Assembly: GCA_009602725.1 (NCBI GenBank) | Contig: WELB01000170.1 | Span: forward strand, 188,024 to 237,310 | DNA: 49,287 bases | From: Spirogloea muscicola | Taxonomy: Eukaryota; Streptophyta; Zygnematophyceae; Spirogloeales; Spirogloeaceae | Direction of reading: 5' to 3' | Shown here: piece by piece, positions 11,194 to 21,926 of the stretch | Layout of the letters: each line of letters starts with the position of its first letter | Position numbering within the stretch: the stretch's first letter is position 1 | Position numbers and translations under genes: made by a program | Notes under the pieces: generated by a model | Databases searched by the model: none | What the model saw: only the letters and a program-made list of their open reading frames with translations | What the model was told of the DNA's origin: nothing

Positions 11194-11979
11194 GGGGCCT
11201 CGCCGGGACAGCGGCCGGGGTTAAGGGAATTGGGTTTCGGTTTTGGGGTTCGGGTTTAACCGCGTCTGCCGCGTCTGACGCCGGCGCGCCTCATGCGGAT
11301 GCAGTCGATGAACGACGTGCTGCAGTCCAAGGTCAAGAGCAAGACCTCGTTCAAGGTTCGCCCCAGCCTCACCCTGACCCCAACTCCTACTCTGACTTCA
11401 AGAGGCTTTGATTGTACCCTAATGGTAAGTCTAACCATCACAGCCCACAGTCGTCCTCCGCTGCGCTCGCCCTAACACTTCACCTCCCTGGTGCGCACCC
11501 CCGCCACTATTGCGTCATGATGTTGGTGTTGATCGTCGGAGTGAGAGTCGGTGAAGGCCCCGGTGGTGCTAGCCGAGGGCTGTAGTATTCAATGCCTCAG
11601 ATACTGAACCAAGTCGTGGGTGCCCCGTACTGCTACTTCTGCATAGCCCCATTGTGGGCTCCTTGCAAAAGCCGCCTGTTTCTCCTTAAAGTCGTGGGCA
11701 GCACTACGAAAGAGGGCAACACGACGCACCTTTACCCCTTGAGCCACTAATGAGTCTGAGAACGTCTCTCGCATTTGAGCCTTTTATGCTACTGCCAAGC
11801 TACTTGGACGGTTTTTATACCAGCAGGGCCACTTGCACACATACCGTTTCTGTGACAACGTGTGGACGTTCGTCCTGGAGGACGCGACCTTCAAGACCGA
11901 CGGCGAGACGCAGCACGTGGACCGCGTCAAGATTGTCGCATGCGATGCCAAGATCCTCTCAGGCTCCCAGCTGAAGTGA
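11002..11979 (+). CDS. TOA2 (yeast name): Transcription initiation factor IIA gamma subunit
   Basis: Small subunit of TFIIA, which stabilises TBP on the TATA element during RNA polymerase II initiation in the nucleus. Three exons, 11002-11130, 11305-11355 and 11827-11979, give exactly 110 residues, close to the 105-110 usual for the family. The start [20 protein letters not shown] matches family N-termini. The central exon gives [17 protein letters not shown], and the third gives [20 protein letters not shown] and a VKIVACDAK ending typical of the beta-barrel half. Both introns fall between codons. Intron 1 contains a (CCG)n run at about 11163-11195 and a telomere-like GGGTTT-rich stretch at 11217-11256. 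The leader is a GGC-rich run ending GGCGGCGGCC before ATGG. Confidence 0.98.
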
Positions 11980-12617
11980 TGCTGCTCGCCGCCGCCCGTT
12001 GTGGCGGATTACCTGCACGAAAGATGGCCTTATTGGCCGCTGTATAGTCAACTCCCCCTCCAACATGATCCCAACTTAGCTATATCCATATATCACATAG
12101 CGTTATGCTTACTTTGACCTCGTATGCTTGGGCCAATCGCTTTAATCTACAACTTTTGACAGTCAGACGCGCGCAAGACACTGCCTGACTACCAGACCCA
12201 GTAACTTTAACCAGACGTGGCATCCGAGTGCTCATTTTGAGAAATCACACACGTGCTTCTGGAGCAACAACACGGTCTCTTACCACGTCCTTGAGCAAGC
12301 AGACATTTTCTATCTGAAAGTATCACAAAAACAGCCGATCTAAAATTAACTTTTTCTGTGAAGTAGCTGATTCCTCTCTCGTAATTTCTAGCCCTGATCC
12401 CTGCTCTCAGTTCCCTCCACCAGCGGCTGCAACTCCCTTATCTCAATCTGCGGAAATCGCAGACAGACTGCAGTCTGTTACGAGCGGTGCAATGAGCACG
12501 CTTGGATTGCAATCCGAAAACCTGCCTAGGCCAATGCTTCAATCTACGCCTCAATTTGCCATTTCTTCTGCACCAGGATCCTACACACAGAATTTGTTCC
12601 CATGAGCTATGACTCAT
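11980..12617. other. Convergent intergenic region
   Basis: Lies between the 3' ends of the TFIIA gamma (+) and DMT transporter (-) genes. It is lower in GC than the flanking exons. I see no conserved ORF or strong hairpin; it presumably holds both 3' UTRs. Confidence 0.5.
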
Positions 12618-15547
12618 CTACTCTAGTGATGCTGATTGCTGCCTAGGAAATGAAGCCGAGCAACAATCAGTATGAGCTAAGATATACAGGCTTGTCCGTG
12701 AGAGTGTCATTACTGCTTGGGCAGGCTCGTTGGGGGAACTACGCTCTCCAGCGTATGTGACCCACACTGTGGCCGCCACGATGAGGAAGCCCCCAACTGT
12801 CGTCAGCCACCTGCAGCACTTGTCACCGAGTCTCAACATTAGTCAATTTGCATAAGTAGACTGAAGACCAAGACGACTTTGATGGAGGAGCTGTGCGCCA
12901 CTCCATCCACAACACGGGTAAGTTCGCTGCTGGAAGCTCGTGTCTACTAAGCAAAGACTGCAGCTCATCTTGGGCTCAAGAATGGTCCTAGGCCTGATCA
13001 AGCCTAAGGTGCTCAACTTCCATACACTGATTGCAAAGCTAACCACAGTCACCTGAATCACTAGACTGCTTCAGCTAAGTCAAGCAAGGAGTTGAGCGAC
13101 CCTCCTGTCACAAGGACTTCCAGCATGTTGCTCATGGGGAGCTCAAACATTGTGGCCTATGCTTGCTATGCCTAGATGCTCTGCTTCTGCTACCACTCAA
13201 TAGTCAACTTACTCTTTCATTCTTTGCACTCGATAGGATGAAACAAAGGGACAGCTAGGCCTGTGTAAGAATCACTGCTTTGAAAGCACTTACCCTGGAG
13301 GGCGAGTGAGGCCGGCAGCCCAACCCATGAGGGATCCTAACAATGGCTCAGCAGTGATGCCCATGGCGATGACCAGCGGTTGCACGTGCCGCAGAATCAG
13401 GTTCAGGCCTGCCCGCAATCTCATGCCAAGACATCAGGTCTTAGTCACTGTCAAGGTCCAAGTCAGGACCACAGCTTGACTCTCATTAGCCATGATGTGG
13501 GTCACGCATGCTTACGCAACAAAATGGTTGAGCATATCAGTGGGGCCTGCCAAGCTTATTGACCTGTGTGGCCAACAAAGCCTGGCCCTAGAGCAAGGTA
13601 AGCATTCCGCCAGAAGAATCCTGCGCATGTAATTCGCATCAGAGGTCAGAGCAGCAAAAGTGAGCTCACAGCTTCTCTGCCAGCGAATTACCATGGCAAA
13701 GTCATCACTAATCACAGAATACGGTAGACAGTGATATACCTTGCCTACTACCTCTCTAGATTTGGCTATGACATAAAGTAGGAAGGATTGGATGTAAGGG
13801 GCAACATGTACGTGATGAGAGCCAGCTAAGAGGCCTGCAGACTGGGCCGCCCACCGGCGTTTTTACGCCCTCAATTGCGGCGCCAGCTGCCGTGAGCAGC
13901 CCGGCGGCGGCGGCTGTCACGGGCGCTGCATAGAGGTAGAGCGGCATCCACTCTGGCGGAGGCGGCGGCAGCGCGGGGGGGCGGATTTGTTGGCCTACGG
14001 CGAGTCTGCAGGCACGGCCATGACCGAACCCCTTGAACATGCTGCCCTCAGAATCAACAATCAGTACTATTGAGGAGTCACAGATCCTTGACTGTGGCAC
14101 AAATAAGATCCACGACATATAATTACACCAGTCAAAACGTGGATATACTGTGAAAAATGACTATGCCATGCTGTGACCCCTGCATTAGCTCATTGATGAG
14201 TAATGCCTACCCATGTAGCAGCATACCCTGGTCAAAGTCCAGAACTTAAAAAAATTTAATCTACAAGATTTGTGCAACTATGCATGCTATTCAAGCGGTG
14301 TTTGAAACAGTGTGCTTTGATACCTCGCAGGTGCTTGCCGGCAGTTATGTACACTACAAATGCTGCTGCAGCGGCAAGCGCCGCGGCGTCACCGAGGAGG
14401 CTGACCTGGCAAGTGCAGCATGGCAATTGCGCGAGAAAGTTAAGATCTAGGATACAGGTAAGCAACAGACTGTACACAGAAAAGCGTCCATATGGGAAAT
14501 ATGAGGTGGGGCCCAGCCGGAGCCAGCAGCAGAACCCACCTCATGATTGCCATCGGCATGGGCGCCAAGCGCACATAGCGCAGCTCCCATGCAGCCGGCG
14601 GCAATGCCGGCTAGCTCGCTGGCGCCGAGCTGCTGGCCTTGCAGCCAGGCCAGGCCTGCCAGCAGCAGCGGCGGCGTGGAGACGTACAGCAGGCTGTGGA
14701 CTAGCGACGTGCGGTCGAGGGAGAGCACCTGGACAGCAAAGGCACGGCTTATGAACCCAAACACTAAACCCTGAACCCTAGATATAAACCCTGAACCCTA
14801 TACCTTAAACAGCCTCTACTACGTTAATGGCCTCTAGGTACAATGATAAGCGACTGAAGTCAACTCTTGCTCATGTGATGTTCCTTCCTTCTCTTAGGCG
14901 AAACCGTGTGTATTTGTAGTAATTGAAGGCTCTTGGGGGTAGGGTTCAGGCTGCCAGTCGCACCCAGAGGGCAAAGTGGAGGGCGAGGCTGCCGGCGCTG
15001 GCGGCGAGCACAGCGAGCGAGGCAGGCTGCCAGCAGCGGCGGCGCACGGCGGACCCGGTGGCGCGCCACTGCCACACGGCCAGCGGCACGAGGACGGCGC
15101 TCGTGGCCTGAAGCCGCCAGCCGGCCCGCGTGACGGGCGCCGCGCACCACCCATGCTCTGCGCACAAAAAGAATGCGGCTGCTGATATCAGAAGAGCGGC
15201 TGTCAAAGCCAGCCAGGTGCATACAGAGGGTGCCCACAAGGAGGAGCGGCGGCGGCCATGATCAGCTGCGCCTAAGGTCGCGGCGTGGACATTCTGGTCG
15301 CAAGGCTCTATCCTTACCACATTGAGGTGGACCTGAGTAAGCGACCAATTCCATTGTCTCGAGTATAGCAGTAATTGTTGACAACCAACAGGGCCCTGAG
15401 AACGGAAGCTGAAGCTGAAGCTGAGAGATGTAGGCCATTGGGCTCGACCTTCACGACGGGGCCGGCAGACGAGACGGCGAGGACGGCAGCGGCCAGCAGC
15501 GGCAGCGCGTACCTGTAGCGACGACAGAGGGGCCACCGGAAGCCCAT
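12618..15547 (-). CDS. EamA/DMT-family membrane transporter
   Basis: A multi-pass permease of the drug/metabolite transporter superfamily; substrate unknown. Exons (minus) are 15547 to about 15450, about 15165-14964, 14728-14540, 14405-14324, 13994-13812, 13620-13564, 13408-13294 and 12810-12618. From 14964 onward every phase agrees. Hydrophobic helices include ALPLLAAAVLAVSSAG near the N-terminus, LAVLAASAGSLALHFALW, then VLSLDRTSLVHSLLYVSTPP, LLGDAAALAAAAAFVVYITA and MPLYLYAAPVTAAAAGLL. The conserved GPGFVGHTG and ITAEPLLGSLMGW motifs are present, then VGGFLIVAATVWVTYAGER. The junction between exons 1 and 2 is not resolved. The C-terminal tail after YAGER is about 45 residues and may be overcalled. 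The gene is convergent with TFIIA gamma and divergent from WDR89. Confidence 0.88.
14756..14806. repeat. Telomere-like tract in DMT intron
   Basis: ACTAAACCCTGAACCCTAG and AAACCCTGAACCCTATACC lie in the intron between exons 15165-14964 and 14728-14540. Unlike the others, this tract is close to the 3' (acceptor) side of its intron, about 30 bases from it. Confidence 0.75.
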
Positions 15548-16049
15548 GTGTGGGTTCCAGTGAAGAGCTTAAGGATAACAGTCAAGATCACTTCGGGTGT
15601 TAGCATCGTGCTTCGAGCTCAGCAGTTAGCCCTGAAGCTTGAAGTGAGCCCTTGATTCCTCGACCTATTGACCAGCGAGCCTGACATTCAGGGCGCAGCT
15701 TGCCAGGGAAGCACGATGACTGTCTGGCTCTGGCCGCTGAGGTCCTGAGTCAGGACTCTGAGCTCAGTGGTTGCAGCTATACGAACTCAAGCTACACGTC
15801 AGGATGAGGGTCTAGCACAATATGACTGAAGGACAAAGATGTCAATCAGTGATAGACTGAGCTCGTGATGCAGGCGCGGGGATTGCGGCGCTCAGCGCGG
15901 CGAGGCTTCTGCGGCGGCGGCGACGGCGGCGGCCAAGAGGACCTGCTGGGCGGCTCACCGGGGCCGCGCCTCGCCTGCGAGGCCCGGCGGCGGTGGCGGC
16001 GGCNGCGGCAGCGGCGCCGTGCCCGCCGATCGCTGCGGCCCCGGCGGCC
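15548..16049. promoter_or_regulatory. Divergent intergenic region, DMT / WDR89
   Basis: About 500 bases separate the two start codons, which point away from each other, so the promoters must lie here or overlap it. The right half is very GC-rich with CGG runs and one ambiguous base N at 16004. I do not see a convincing TATA box. Confidence 0.45.
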
Positions 16050-19000
16050 ATGCCACATACGCGCTTCGCCGCTGGCGGCGGCGGGGAGGGTGACGGAGAC
16101 GGCGGCGGCAGCGGAGGCGTGGAGGACATGGAGGCGGATGAGGAGGAGGAGGAGGTGGCGGCGGGCGCGCCGGCGGGCCCGGCGCGCCTGGCGGCGGCGC
16201 GCGCAGTGCAGGCCAGCTTCGGGCGGCCCGGCGACGCCGACTACGTCCTCGAGCTCGCGCTCAGGTCCGCCATCAACATGCGCGCCAATCTGCGACGGGA
16301 ACCGTCACCTTGGCCCTCTCTTTTGACTGAAATCGCATCTCTGATTGTTTCCATTGATCGGTAACTGGCCTAGAGACAAGCATCAGTGCCATCGAATGTC
16401 CAGCATCAACAAGACCGCAAACCGTCGCGGAAAGCCATTCGCTTCGAGTGAAAGCGAGCGCCTTATGTCGCAAGCGCTTCTTAAGGATTCAGGGATTAGG
16501 GTTCAGGCTTAAGGATCTTTTGATCAGAGTTGATTGATAAGGAGTTACTAAGCAGGGTTCACTGATGGATCCCGCCGCTGCAGCGGCAACGGCTCGGTGC
16601 TGGCGGCCGCGCTATCGACGCGCGAGGTGAAGCTCTATGACGCCGCCACTGGCGACTTCCTGCGTGCCATCAGTGGGTCACACAGCGCCGCCGTCACGGC
16701 CGTCAGCTTCCCGGACACTGCCGCTCCGCACATGCTGCTCGTCAGCTCCGCCGACGGCTCCGTCCGCGTCTGGGACGCCCGTGATGGCCAGCCGGTACGC
16801 CGCCAATGTGCTTTGTTGGGTCCCATTTAGGGCTCAGGTTTTCGAATCTAGGGTTCAGTGTGCTTCAAGTGTTTAGGATTCATCTAGCGCCGAAGGTTAA
16901 GAGACTTATATACATACCTTTAGTCTAACCCCTTGAAATATACTGATTCCTGAAACTTGAATTACTTAGTAGTCCTGAACCACATTGTAGTTGTCAATTT
17001 CGATGTAGGCAGAGCGGAGACAGCGGCACTTCCGTGGTAGTTGAATTGTAAACCTATGATATCACCAAACTGAATGCTGTAACAGAAAACCCAGCGAACA
17101 GAAGTCCTAAGGCGTAAACGGTGCGGCGTGAGCTGACAGCTCAGGTACAGGCGCTCCTTGGCGAGCGGGGGGACGAATTCTGGTGCTGTGCTGCGACCGG
17201 CAGCCTCGTGGCAGCGGGTGCCAATGCCACAGTACTGTCCCTAACCCTAAAATTTAAACCCTAAACCTTAGACCTGAAGCCTTAAATCTAATTTTAAAAC
17301 CGCGTAATCTGGCCCTAAGCTTTGCCCCTCAGCTCTAATTCCTCCCTGATACTGTCGTCATTGTCACATCAGGCACACTATTAGTAAGTTGTACGTGATG
17401 CAATAGTCTTCCTGTTAATTTGGCAACCCGTTGTTTTCCATCCCTGTTATTGGCTTCACTTGTCAGCTGCAAGTCTTAGGCAACTGCTATATCCAAGCGC
17501 TGATTGCAATGCACGTCTTACTACTTGCCCTGCGGATCCTTGTGTTTATCTCTGCAAGTTGTCCATCTCCCTTCATAGATCTCACTATCATAGAATCCAA
17601 GCACTATAAGGTCTAAGGATCTTGAGTACGTCATTCCTTGTTCAGCACCAGTTGTGCATACTTTCTCCTAAGCAGTAGCCAGTGTAGGCCTCACACTGTA
17701 GGCCAGGCAGCTCTTGGAGCAAGCTTGACTCGAGATGCTGTGGGCTGCGCTGCGCCAGATCCGATGCTGGGACACACGGACTCGCAAGTGCGTCGCCTGC
17801 CTAGAGGAGTGCCACACGGAGGCCGTCACGCAGGTGCCTGGCAGCCTGGCGATTGACTTCGGGAATTTTGCTTGGATGTCTAGCCATGTTGGTCGACTGT
17901 CGACTGGAGGCTCTAGATTCAGACCTCACAATAATATACATGGGTTGCCGTTGATCGATGGGGGAGCTTGGATCCAGAGAAAAGGCGACGCAGAAAAGGG
18001 TTTTAGGCGGCCATTTCAAGGCTAAGCTCTAGCTCAGAATGAAGCAGCTCAGTATCTGGAGATCAAGATTCACGTCTCAGATCTGACCTCTCAATTGGAT
18101 GCAAGTACGTGTGCAGGTAGCATTCCACCCAGTCCACCGCAGCCGGTTGTTTTCGGCGTCCATTGACGGCCTCATGTGCGTCTTTGACACGTCCGGGACG
18201 ATCAACGACGATGAGGGGTTGGAGGTGGTGAGCACCTGGAGAATGATTCCCACCACACTGAGCCTCTGTAATCACAGTGCAAAGTAACTGGCACAGGGAA
18301 TGTTTGAGGAATACTTCATGAAAGAAAGAGAAAAGACAAAGTTGCAACAGAAGAGGTATATGTGCTGCAACTGTGTAAGAGACAAGCTGCCCTTCATTGC
18401 TTAGGTGGAGGCAAGAAAAACAGACCCTTTACTCCTGTTGGTGTTCAGGTTATGAACACTGGCACGTCAATTGCGCGGATTGGTTTCTTCGGCGCAGCTT
18501 CGGAGAACCTATGGTGTACCACGCACATTGAGACACTGAGGTACTTAGCTGCCGCGGCTGGGCTCGAACATCTGCTGCTCTGACTTGGCCTTTGAGGGGC
18601 TGAGTATGCTGCTGCGATGCTTGATGGACACGCTTATTGATTCAATTTCCACTTTCAGGTAAATGGACTTTTGTAGAGCCCTCAATATGTCTCAGGACTA
18701 AATGCTGTTCCAGAGTGCTAGCGAAGTTGACAGTAAGACAGAAAGTCATACTTGGGAAAACTTTTTGCAGAGCTCTTGAGAAGGTTGCGAGTCTGCCTTG
18801 TGGGCATCGCCACCCAACAGGCTGTTAACTTTCTCTAATCTGCCTCTCAGCCTATGGAGCCTTGCGGGCATGGAACGCATAGCTGACTTTCCTGAGGCCC
18901 GCAATCAACTCTCTGGCTGCTGGAGCCTGGCACCGGTGCGCAAGCCTGCCGATAAGAGTAGCCTCACTTTTGAGTCCTTAGCACCCACAAGAACCTCTCT

Positions 19001-19596
19001 AAAGAGAACCTCAAAGGAATGCACGTGGTTGCTATAATAATACGCCATTGTCTGACACATATACTTGCACAGTCAAGTCTGAAGTCGTCACATCTAAATT
19101 TACCTACATTCTTCTTCTGCTGGTTTGACAATGCACCAACACAAAGCAAAGCTAACAATAGGTCTAGCTGCTTTGTCTGATTTTAATGTTTGACAATCAT
19201 GGGTGGGTTGGTGTGCTGACACTGCAGGTTGACTACCTCATCTGCTGCGAGTCCTCAGAATCGCTAGACAGCCTCAATGTCATAGCTGGGACGCAGGATG
19301 GTGACGTGGGGTACTTCCCAGTCACGCCCGCCACACCCGGCAGGGGCGACAGCGGCCCTGCTTCGTGTGCAGCGTTGGCACCGGCTGCGGCTGTCCTGCA
19401 GGGCGGCCATGCGGCGACCGTCCGGGCTGTGGTGCCGGCCAGTGGGGTGTCCCTGGCCTGCTGGACTGGTGGCGAGGATGGTCTCCTCTGCGGGTGGGCC
19501 GCCGACAGCAAAGGCAAGCCAACGGCACCGCCACCGCCAAGGCGGCGCGCCGTTGTGCACGAGGACCGCCAGAAAGGGCGCCATTCACCATATTGA
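16050..19596 (+). CDS. WD40 repeat protein, WDR89-like
   Basis: A beta-propeller scaffold protein; the cellular role of WDR89 is poorly known. Eight exons join in phase: 16050-16264, 16584-16794, 17145-17231, 17759-17833, 18117-18227, 18449-18540, 18851-18935 and 19228-19596. They give about 414 residues, slightly longer than the animal protein. The N-terminus has an acidic stretch (EADEEEEE). WD blades end in VKLYDAATG, VRVWDARDG, IRCWDTRTRK and CVFDTSG. The segments MNTGTSIARIGFFG and LWCTTHIETL, then DYLICC and NVIAGTQDGDVGYFPV, are the WDR89-type C-terminal signature. A further blade ends CWTGGEDGLLCGWA. The frame is open upstream to 15993 (across the N at 16004), so an earlier start is possible. 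Confidence 0.92.
16826..17290. repeat. Telomere-like tracts in WDR89 introns 2 and 3
   Basis: Intron 2 (begins 16795) has ATTTAGGGCTCAGGTTTTCG and CTAGGGTTCAG from 16826. Intron 3 (begins 17232) runs into CCCTAACCCTAAAATTTAAA and CCCTAAACCTTAG within about ten bases of its donor. Intron 1 carries GGATTAGGGTTCAGG near 16493, closer to its acceptor. Orientation differs between introns: TTTAGGG in introns 1 and 2, CCCTAAA in intron 3. Confidence 0.75.
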
Positions 19597-20078
19597 GGCG
19601 CCGAGATGCAGCTTGGAGGTAGCAGAGGACTCCGGCCAGGGGAGTTCACAATGGCCAATTTTCTGCGAGGGTCCTGGACTTGCATGGAAGCAGATCTTGG
19701 AGCCAAGTCCGCAACTCTGGCTTTGGGTAGCGTGGACCCTCATCACTCTCGAGATGTTGCCCCCACCATGCTCTCAAGCCAACACAGGAACATTTTGTGA
19801 TCATGGGGTCTGAGGATTTGGCCATCTGCCTTCCATGGCAGAGGCGATGCGGCAAGGGCCGCATCGCCCCTGAGTGGCGATTAGAGGCAGAGTGCCCCAG
19901 TGCCGAGGAAGGCCATTGGAGGTAGGACGACGGCAGGGAGATCGAGGTCTCCTACATCCAAGTCCAGTCCTGACTATTCTGCCAATGCAGAGAAACAAGG
20001 TGGGCTGGGCGTTGGCGAGCAGCAGTGAGTGCAGGAAGCCGCCGTGCCAAAGCGGAGTCGAGGAAAAACATTCTTGCA
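19597..20078. other. Spacer downstream of WDR89
   Basis: No conserved coding segment is visible. A region rich in GGCGATNNNGGCAAG-like purines near 19840-19960 precedes the repeat array; whether it is itself diverged repeat material I cannot tell by eye. Confidence 0.4.
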
Positions 20079-20410
20079 GAGGGCTGTGAAAGGGCTGCCC
20101 AAATCCTGCAAAAGTGGACAATCGGGGAAAATGAGAAGAAGCAGCTCCATAAAATGGGCGAGGGCTGTTACAGGCCAGCCAAGAAGACGCACATTCCTTG
20201 GATGGGAGGCGATGGCTGTGAAAGGCCAGCCCACAAGGAAATGGAGAAAGAGAGGATGCAGCTTCTGCAGAGGGAGCGAGGACTGTGAAAGCGAGCACAC
20301 GTGAAAAGGAACTTTTTTTCCAAAAAGGGGGCGATGGCTGTAGAAGCCCAGCCCAATATAAGAATAAGGAAAGCAGCTGTCTCTAAGGGGCCGACGGTTG
20401 TGAATGCCCA
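20079..20410 (+). repeat. Irregular tandem array of the dispersed motif
   Basis: Six or seven units of a motif near GGCGATGGCTGTGAAAGGCC then AGCCCA begin at about 20079, 20156, 20207, 20275, 20329 and 20389. Starts are spaced 51 to 77 bases apart. Divergence between units is high but the GGCTGT...CAGCC skeleton is kept in most. The spacers include runs such as GCAGAGGG and CAAAAGT. No protein is supported in any frame. Confidence 0.8.
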
Positions 20411-20446
20411 TTTGCCTGTTAGCATCGTTGCAGAGGTCAATGGCGC

Positions 20447-20669
20447 ACGCGTTGCATCTATGTGCCGGTCCAGTCAAACCCCCACGCTGCAGCCTCTGGC
20501 TTTAGACAGGGGACCTGCTGTCCTGAAACTGGTTTCTCTGACTTGCGGCTGCTCATTAGGGGATAGTGAGCGCCCAGTGGCCATTTGGGTGCTGTGTGCT
20601 TTAGCGCTTTTCTAGCCCCTTCAATACTATTTATGCTCGTTCTGGGCTGGCCAATCACAGCCATCGCCC
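20447..20669 (+). repeat. Composite repeat, plus-oriented long copy
   Basis: Ordered blocks: GCGTTGCATCTATGTGCCGG, CAGCCTCTGGCT, ACAGGGGACCTGCTG, GACTTGCGGCTGCTCATT, GCGCCCAGTGGCCATTTGGG, GCGCTTTTCTAGCCCCTTC, then GGGCTGGCCAATCACAGCCA and TCGCCC. The same order is seen in the copy ending near 933 (reverse orientation), and the first five blocks recur at 21108-21260. Confidence 0.75.
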
Positions 20670-20753
20670 TCTGCTGGAAGAGTTTTCCTTCTGTAAGAAG
20701 CCAGCCCACAAAAGAGTGAACAAGGTCCATAGAAGATAGATTCTTCTGGCAGT

Positions 20754-20893
20754 GGGCGATGGTTGTGATTGGTCAGCCCAGAAAAGAACGAACACAACTT
20801 GCAGAGGCCAGAAAAGCGCCATAACACGCAGTAACTCAAATGGCCACTGGGTGCTCAATCTCCCTGGTGATCAGCCGCAGGAGATTGTGGGGA
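20754..20893 (-). repeat. Composite repeat, inverted partner copy
   Basis: The reverse complement of this stretch aligns with 20531-20669 along its length: CTGCGGCTGATCA, GAGCACCCAGTGGCCATTTG, GCGCTTTTCTGG, GTTCGTTCTTTTCTGGGCTG and CCAATCACAACCATCGCCC. The two copies therefore form an inverted pair with arms of about 140 bases and an 84-base spacer at 20670-20753. Confidence 0.8.
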
Positions 20894-20922
20894 CCACTAA
20901 TAAAGCAGCCTTCCGTTGAGTA

Positions 20923-21394
20923 AGGCGATGGCTGTGAAAGGCCAGCCCAAGAAGAATGGACGAAGTCTGAAAGGGCCGGAAGGTGCAAAGCATGAAGCTA
21001 GTCTCGTTCATCTCTGCGAGTGGACTCCTACAACCTCAAACGAACTCAAGGTGAATTTCAGAACCCTCGCCCCCCCGTGGAGAGCTGCTTCTGTTTACCA
21101 GAAGGTGGGCACACGCATTGCATCTGCGTACGGATCGAGCCCTGGCTGGAACCTCTGGCTGCAGACAGGGGACCTGCTACCTATACCTGGAGACTAGTTT
21201 CTTGGACCTGCGGCTGCTCACTGAGCATCCAGTGGCCCCTTAGACTCACAGTGTTCTTTAAGGCTAAGGTGAGAAGGCGTGGCTCCTCCCAAAAGGGTGC
21301 AAGGGCTGTGAACAGCCAGCCCGAGGGAGAGATGACAAGCTCCGAAGAAGGGCTCGCCCATTGAGGACAGAGGCTGGAAAAGCCAGCCCAAAAA
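20923..21394. repeat. Further copies of the composite repeat
   Basis: A motif copy at 20923-20949 is followed by GAATGGACGAAGTCTGAAAG and GGCCGGAAGGTGCAAAG, the reverse of the 10.6-kb flank. A plus-oriented partial copy from 21108 to about 21265 has GCATTGCATCTGCG, CCTCTGGCTGCAGACAGGGG, GACCTGCGGCTGCTCACTGA and CATCCAGTGGCC. Motif copies at 21298-21322 and 21366-21394 end the cluster. The last of these (GAGGCTGGAAAAGCCAGCCC) and its flank match 920-960. Confidence 0.75.
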
Positions 21395-21926
21395 GGAACG
21401 CAGGACGGGGCCAAGGTGAACAGTCCAGGAGCAGGAGCAAGGATGGTCAGAGGGTCGTGCCCGGGACCACCAGAGCGGTAGGGAACGTGGACTAGCCACT
21501 GGTGGTTGCCAAGGTGCCGTGTGGGAAACGGCAGCGCAGGCCACGGAGCTTGCGAGTCGATGGGGTCGAGAGACCGGCAGGAGTGGACGGTCACGATAGT
21601 GCGATTGCTGTCATCGGACGACGCCAAACTCCCGTCTGGGGTCGATCGGACGGCGAGCAGCTCCTGCCGTGGGCGCGTGACTGGCGCGCCGGCTGGCGCG
21701 CGCTCACGTGGAGGGGTCCCCGGCCGCGGCGGTTTGGCGACTAACGCATATGCGTTAGGGCCCCGGGTATTGTACGATTTACGTTCAGATTTGGGCTTTG
21801 TTACATGTCCGGTTACCGGCTGGACAAACGAGTCGGCTTGATTAAATTCCCCAGCAGTGTCGGTTTAGGATTTAGGTGTTGATAAGAGAGGAGTGTAAGT
21901 GTAAGTGTGGGGGTTAAGAGAGTCGG
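21395..21926. other. 5' flank of the SCP2 gene
   Basis: GC-rich at 21500-21740 and lower in GC toward the start codon. A short telomere-like GGTTTAGGATTTAGG lies at 21862, about 60 bases before the inferred start. No TATA box is convincing. Confidence 0.4.

Noticed and set aside
20079-20410. CRISPR array
   Set aside because: Repeat units are highly diverged, spacing varies from 51 to 77 bases, flanking sequence is also shared between units, there are no cas genes, and the genome is clearly eukaryotic.
20301-20615. Small ORFs across the repeat cluster (for example 104 codons here)
   Set aside because: Frames are not consistently kept between repeat copies and there is no domain similarity; non-coding repeat is simpler.
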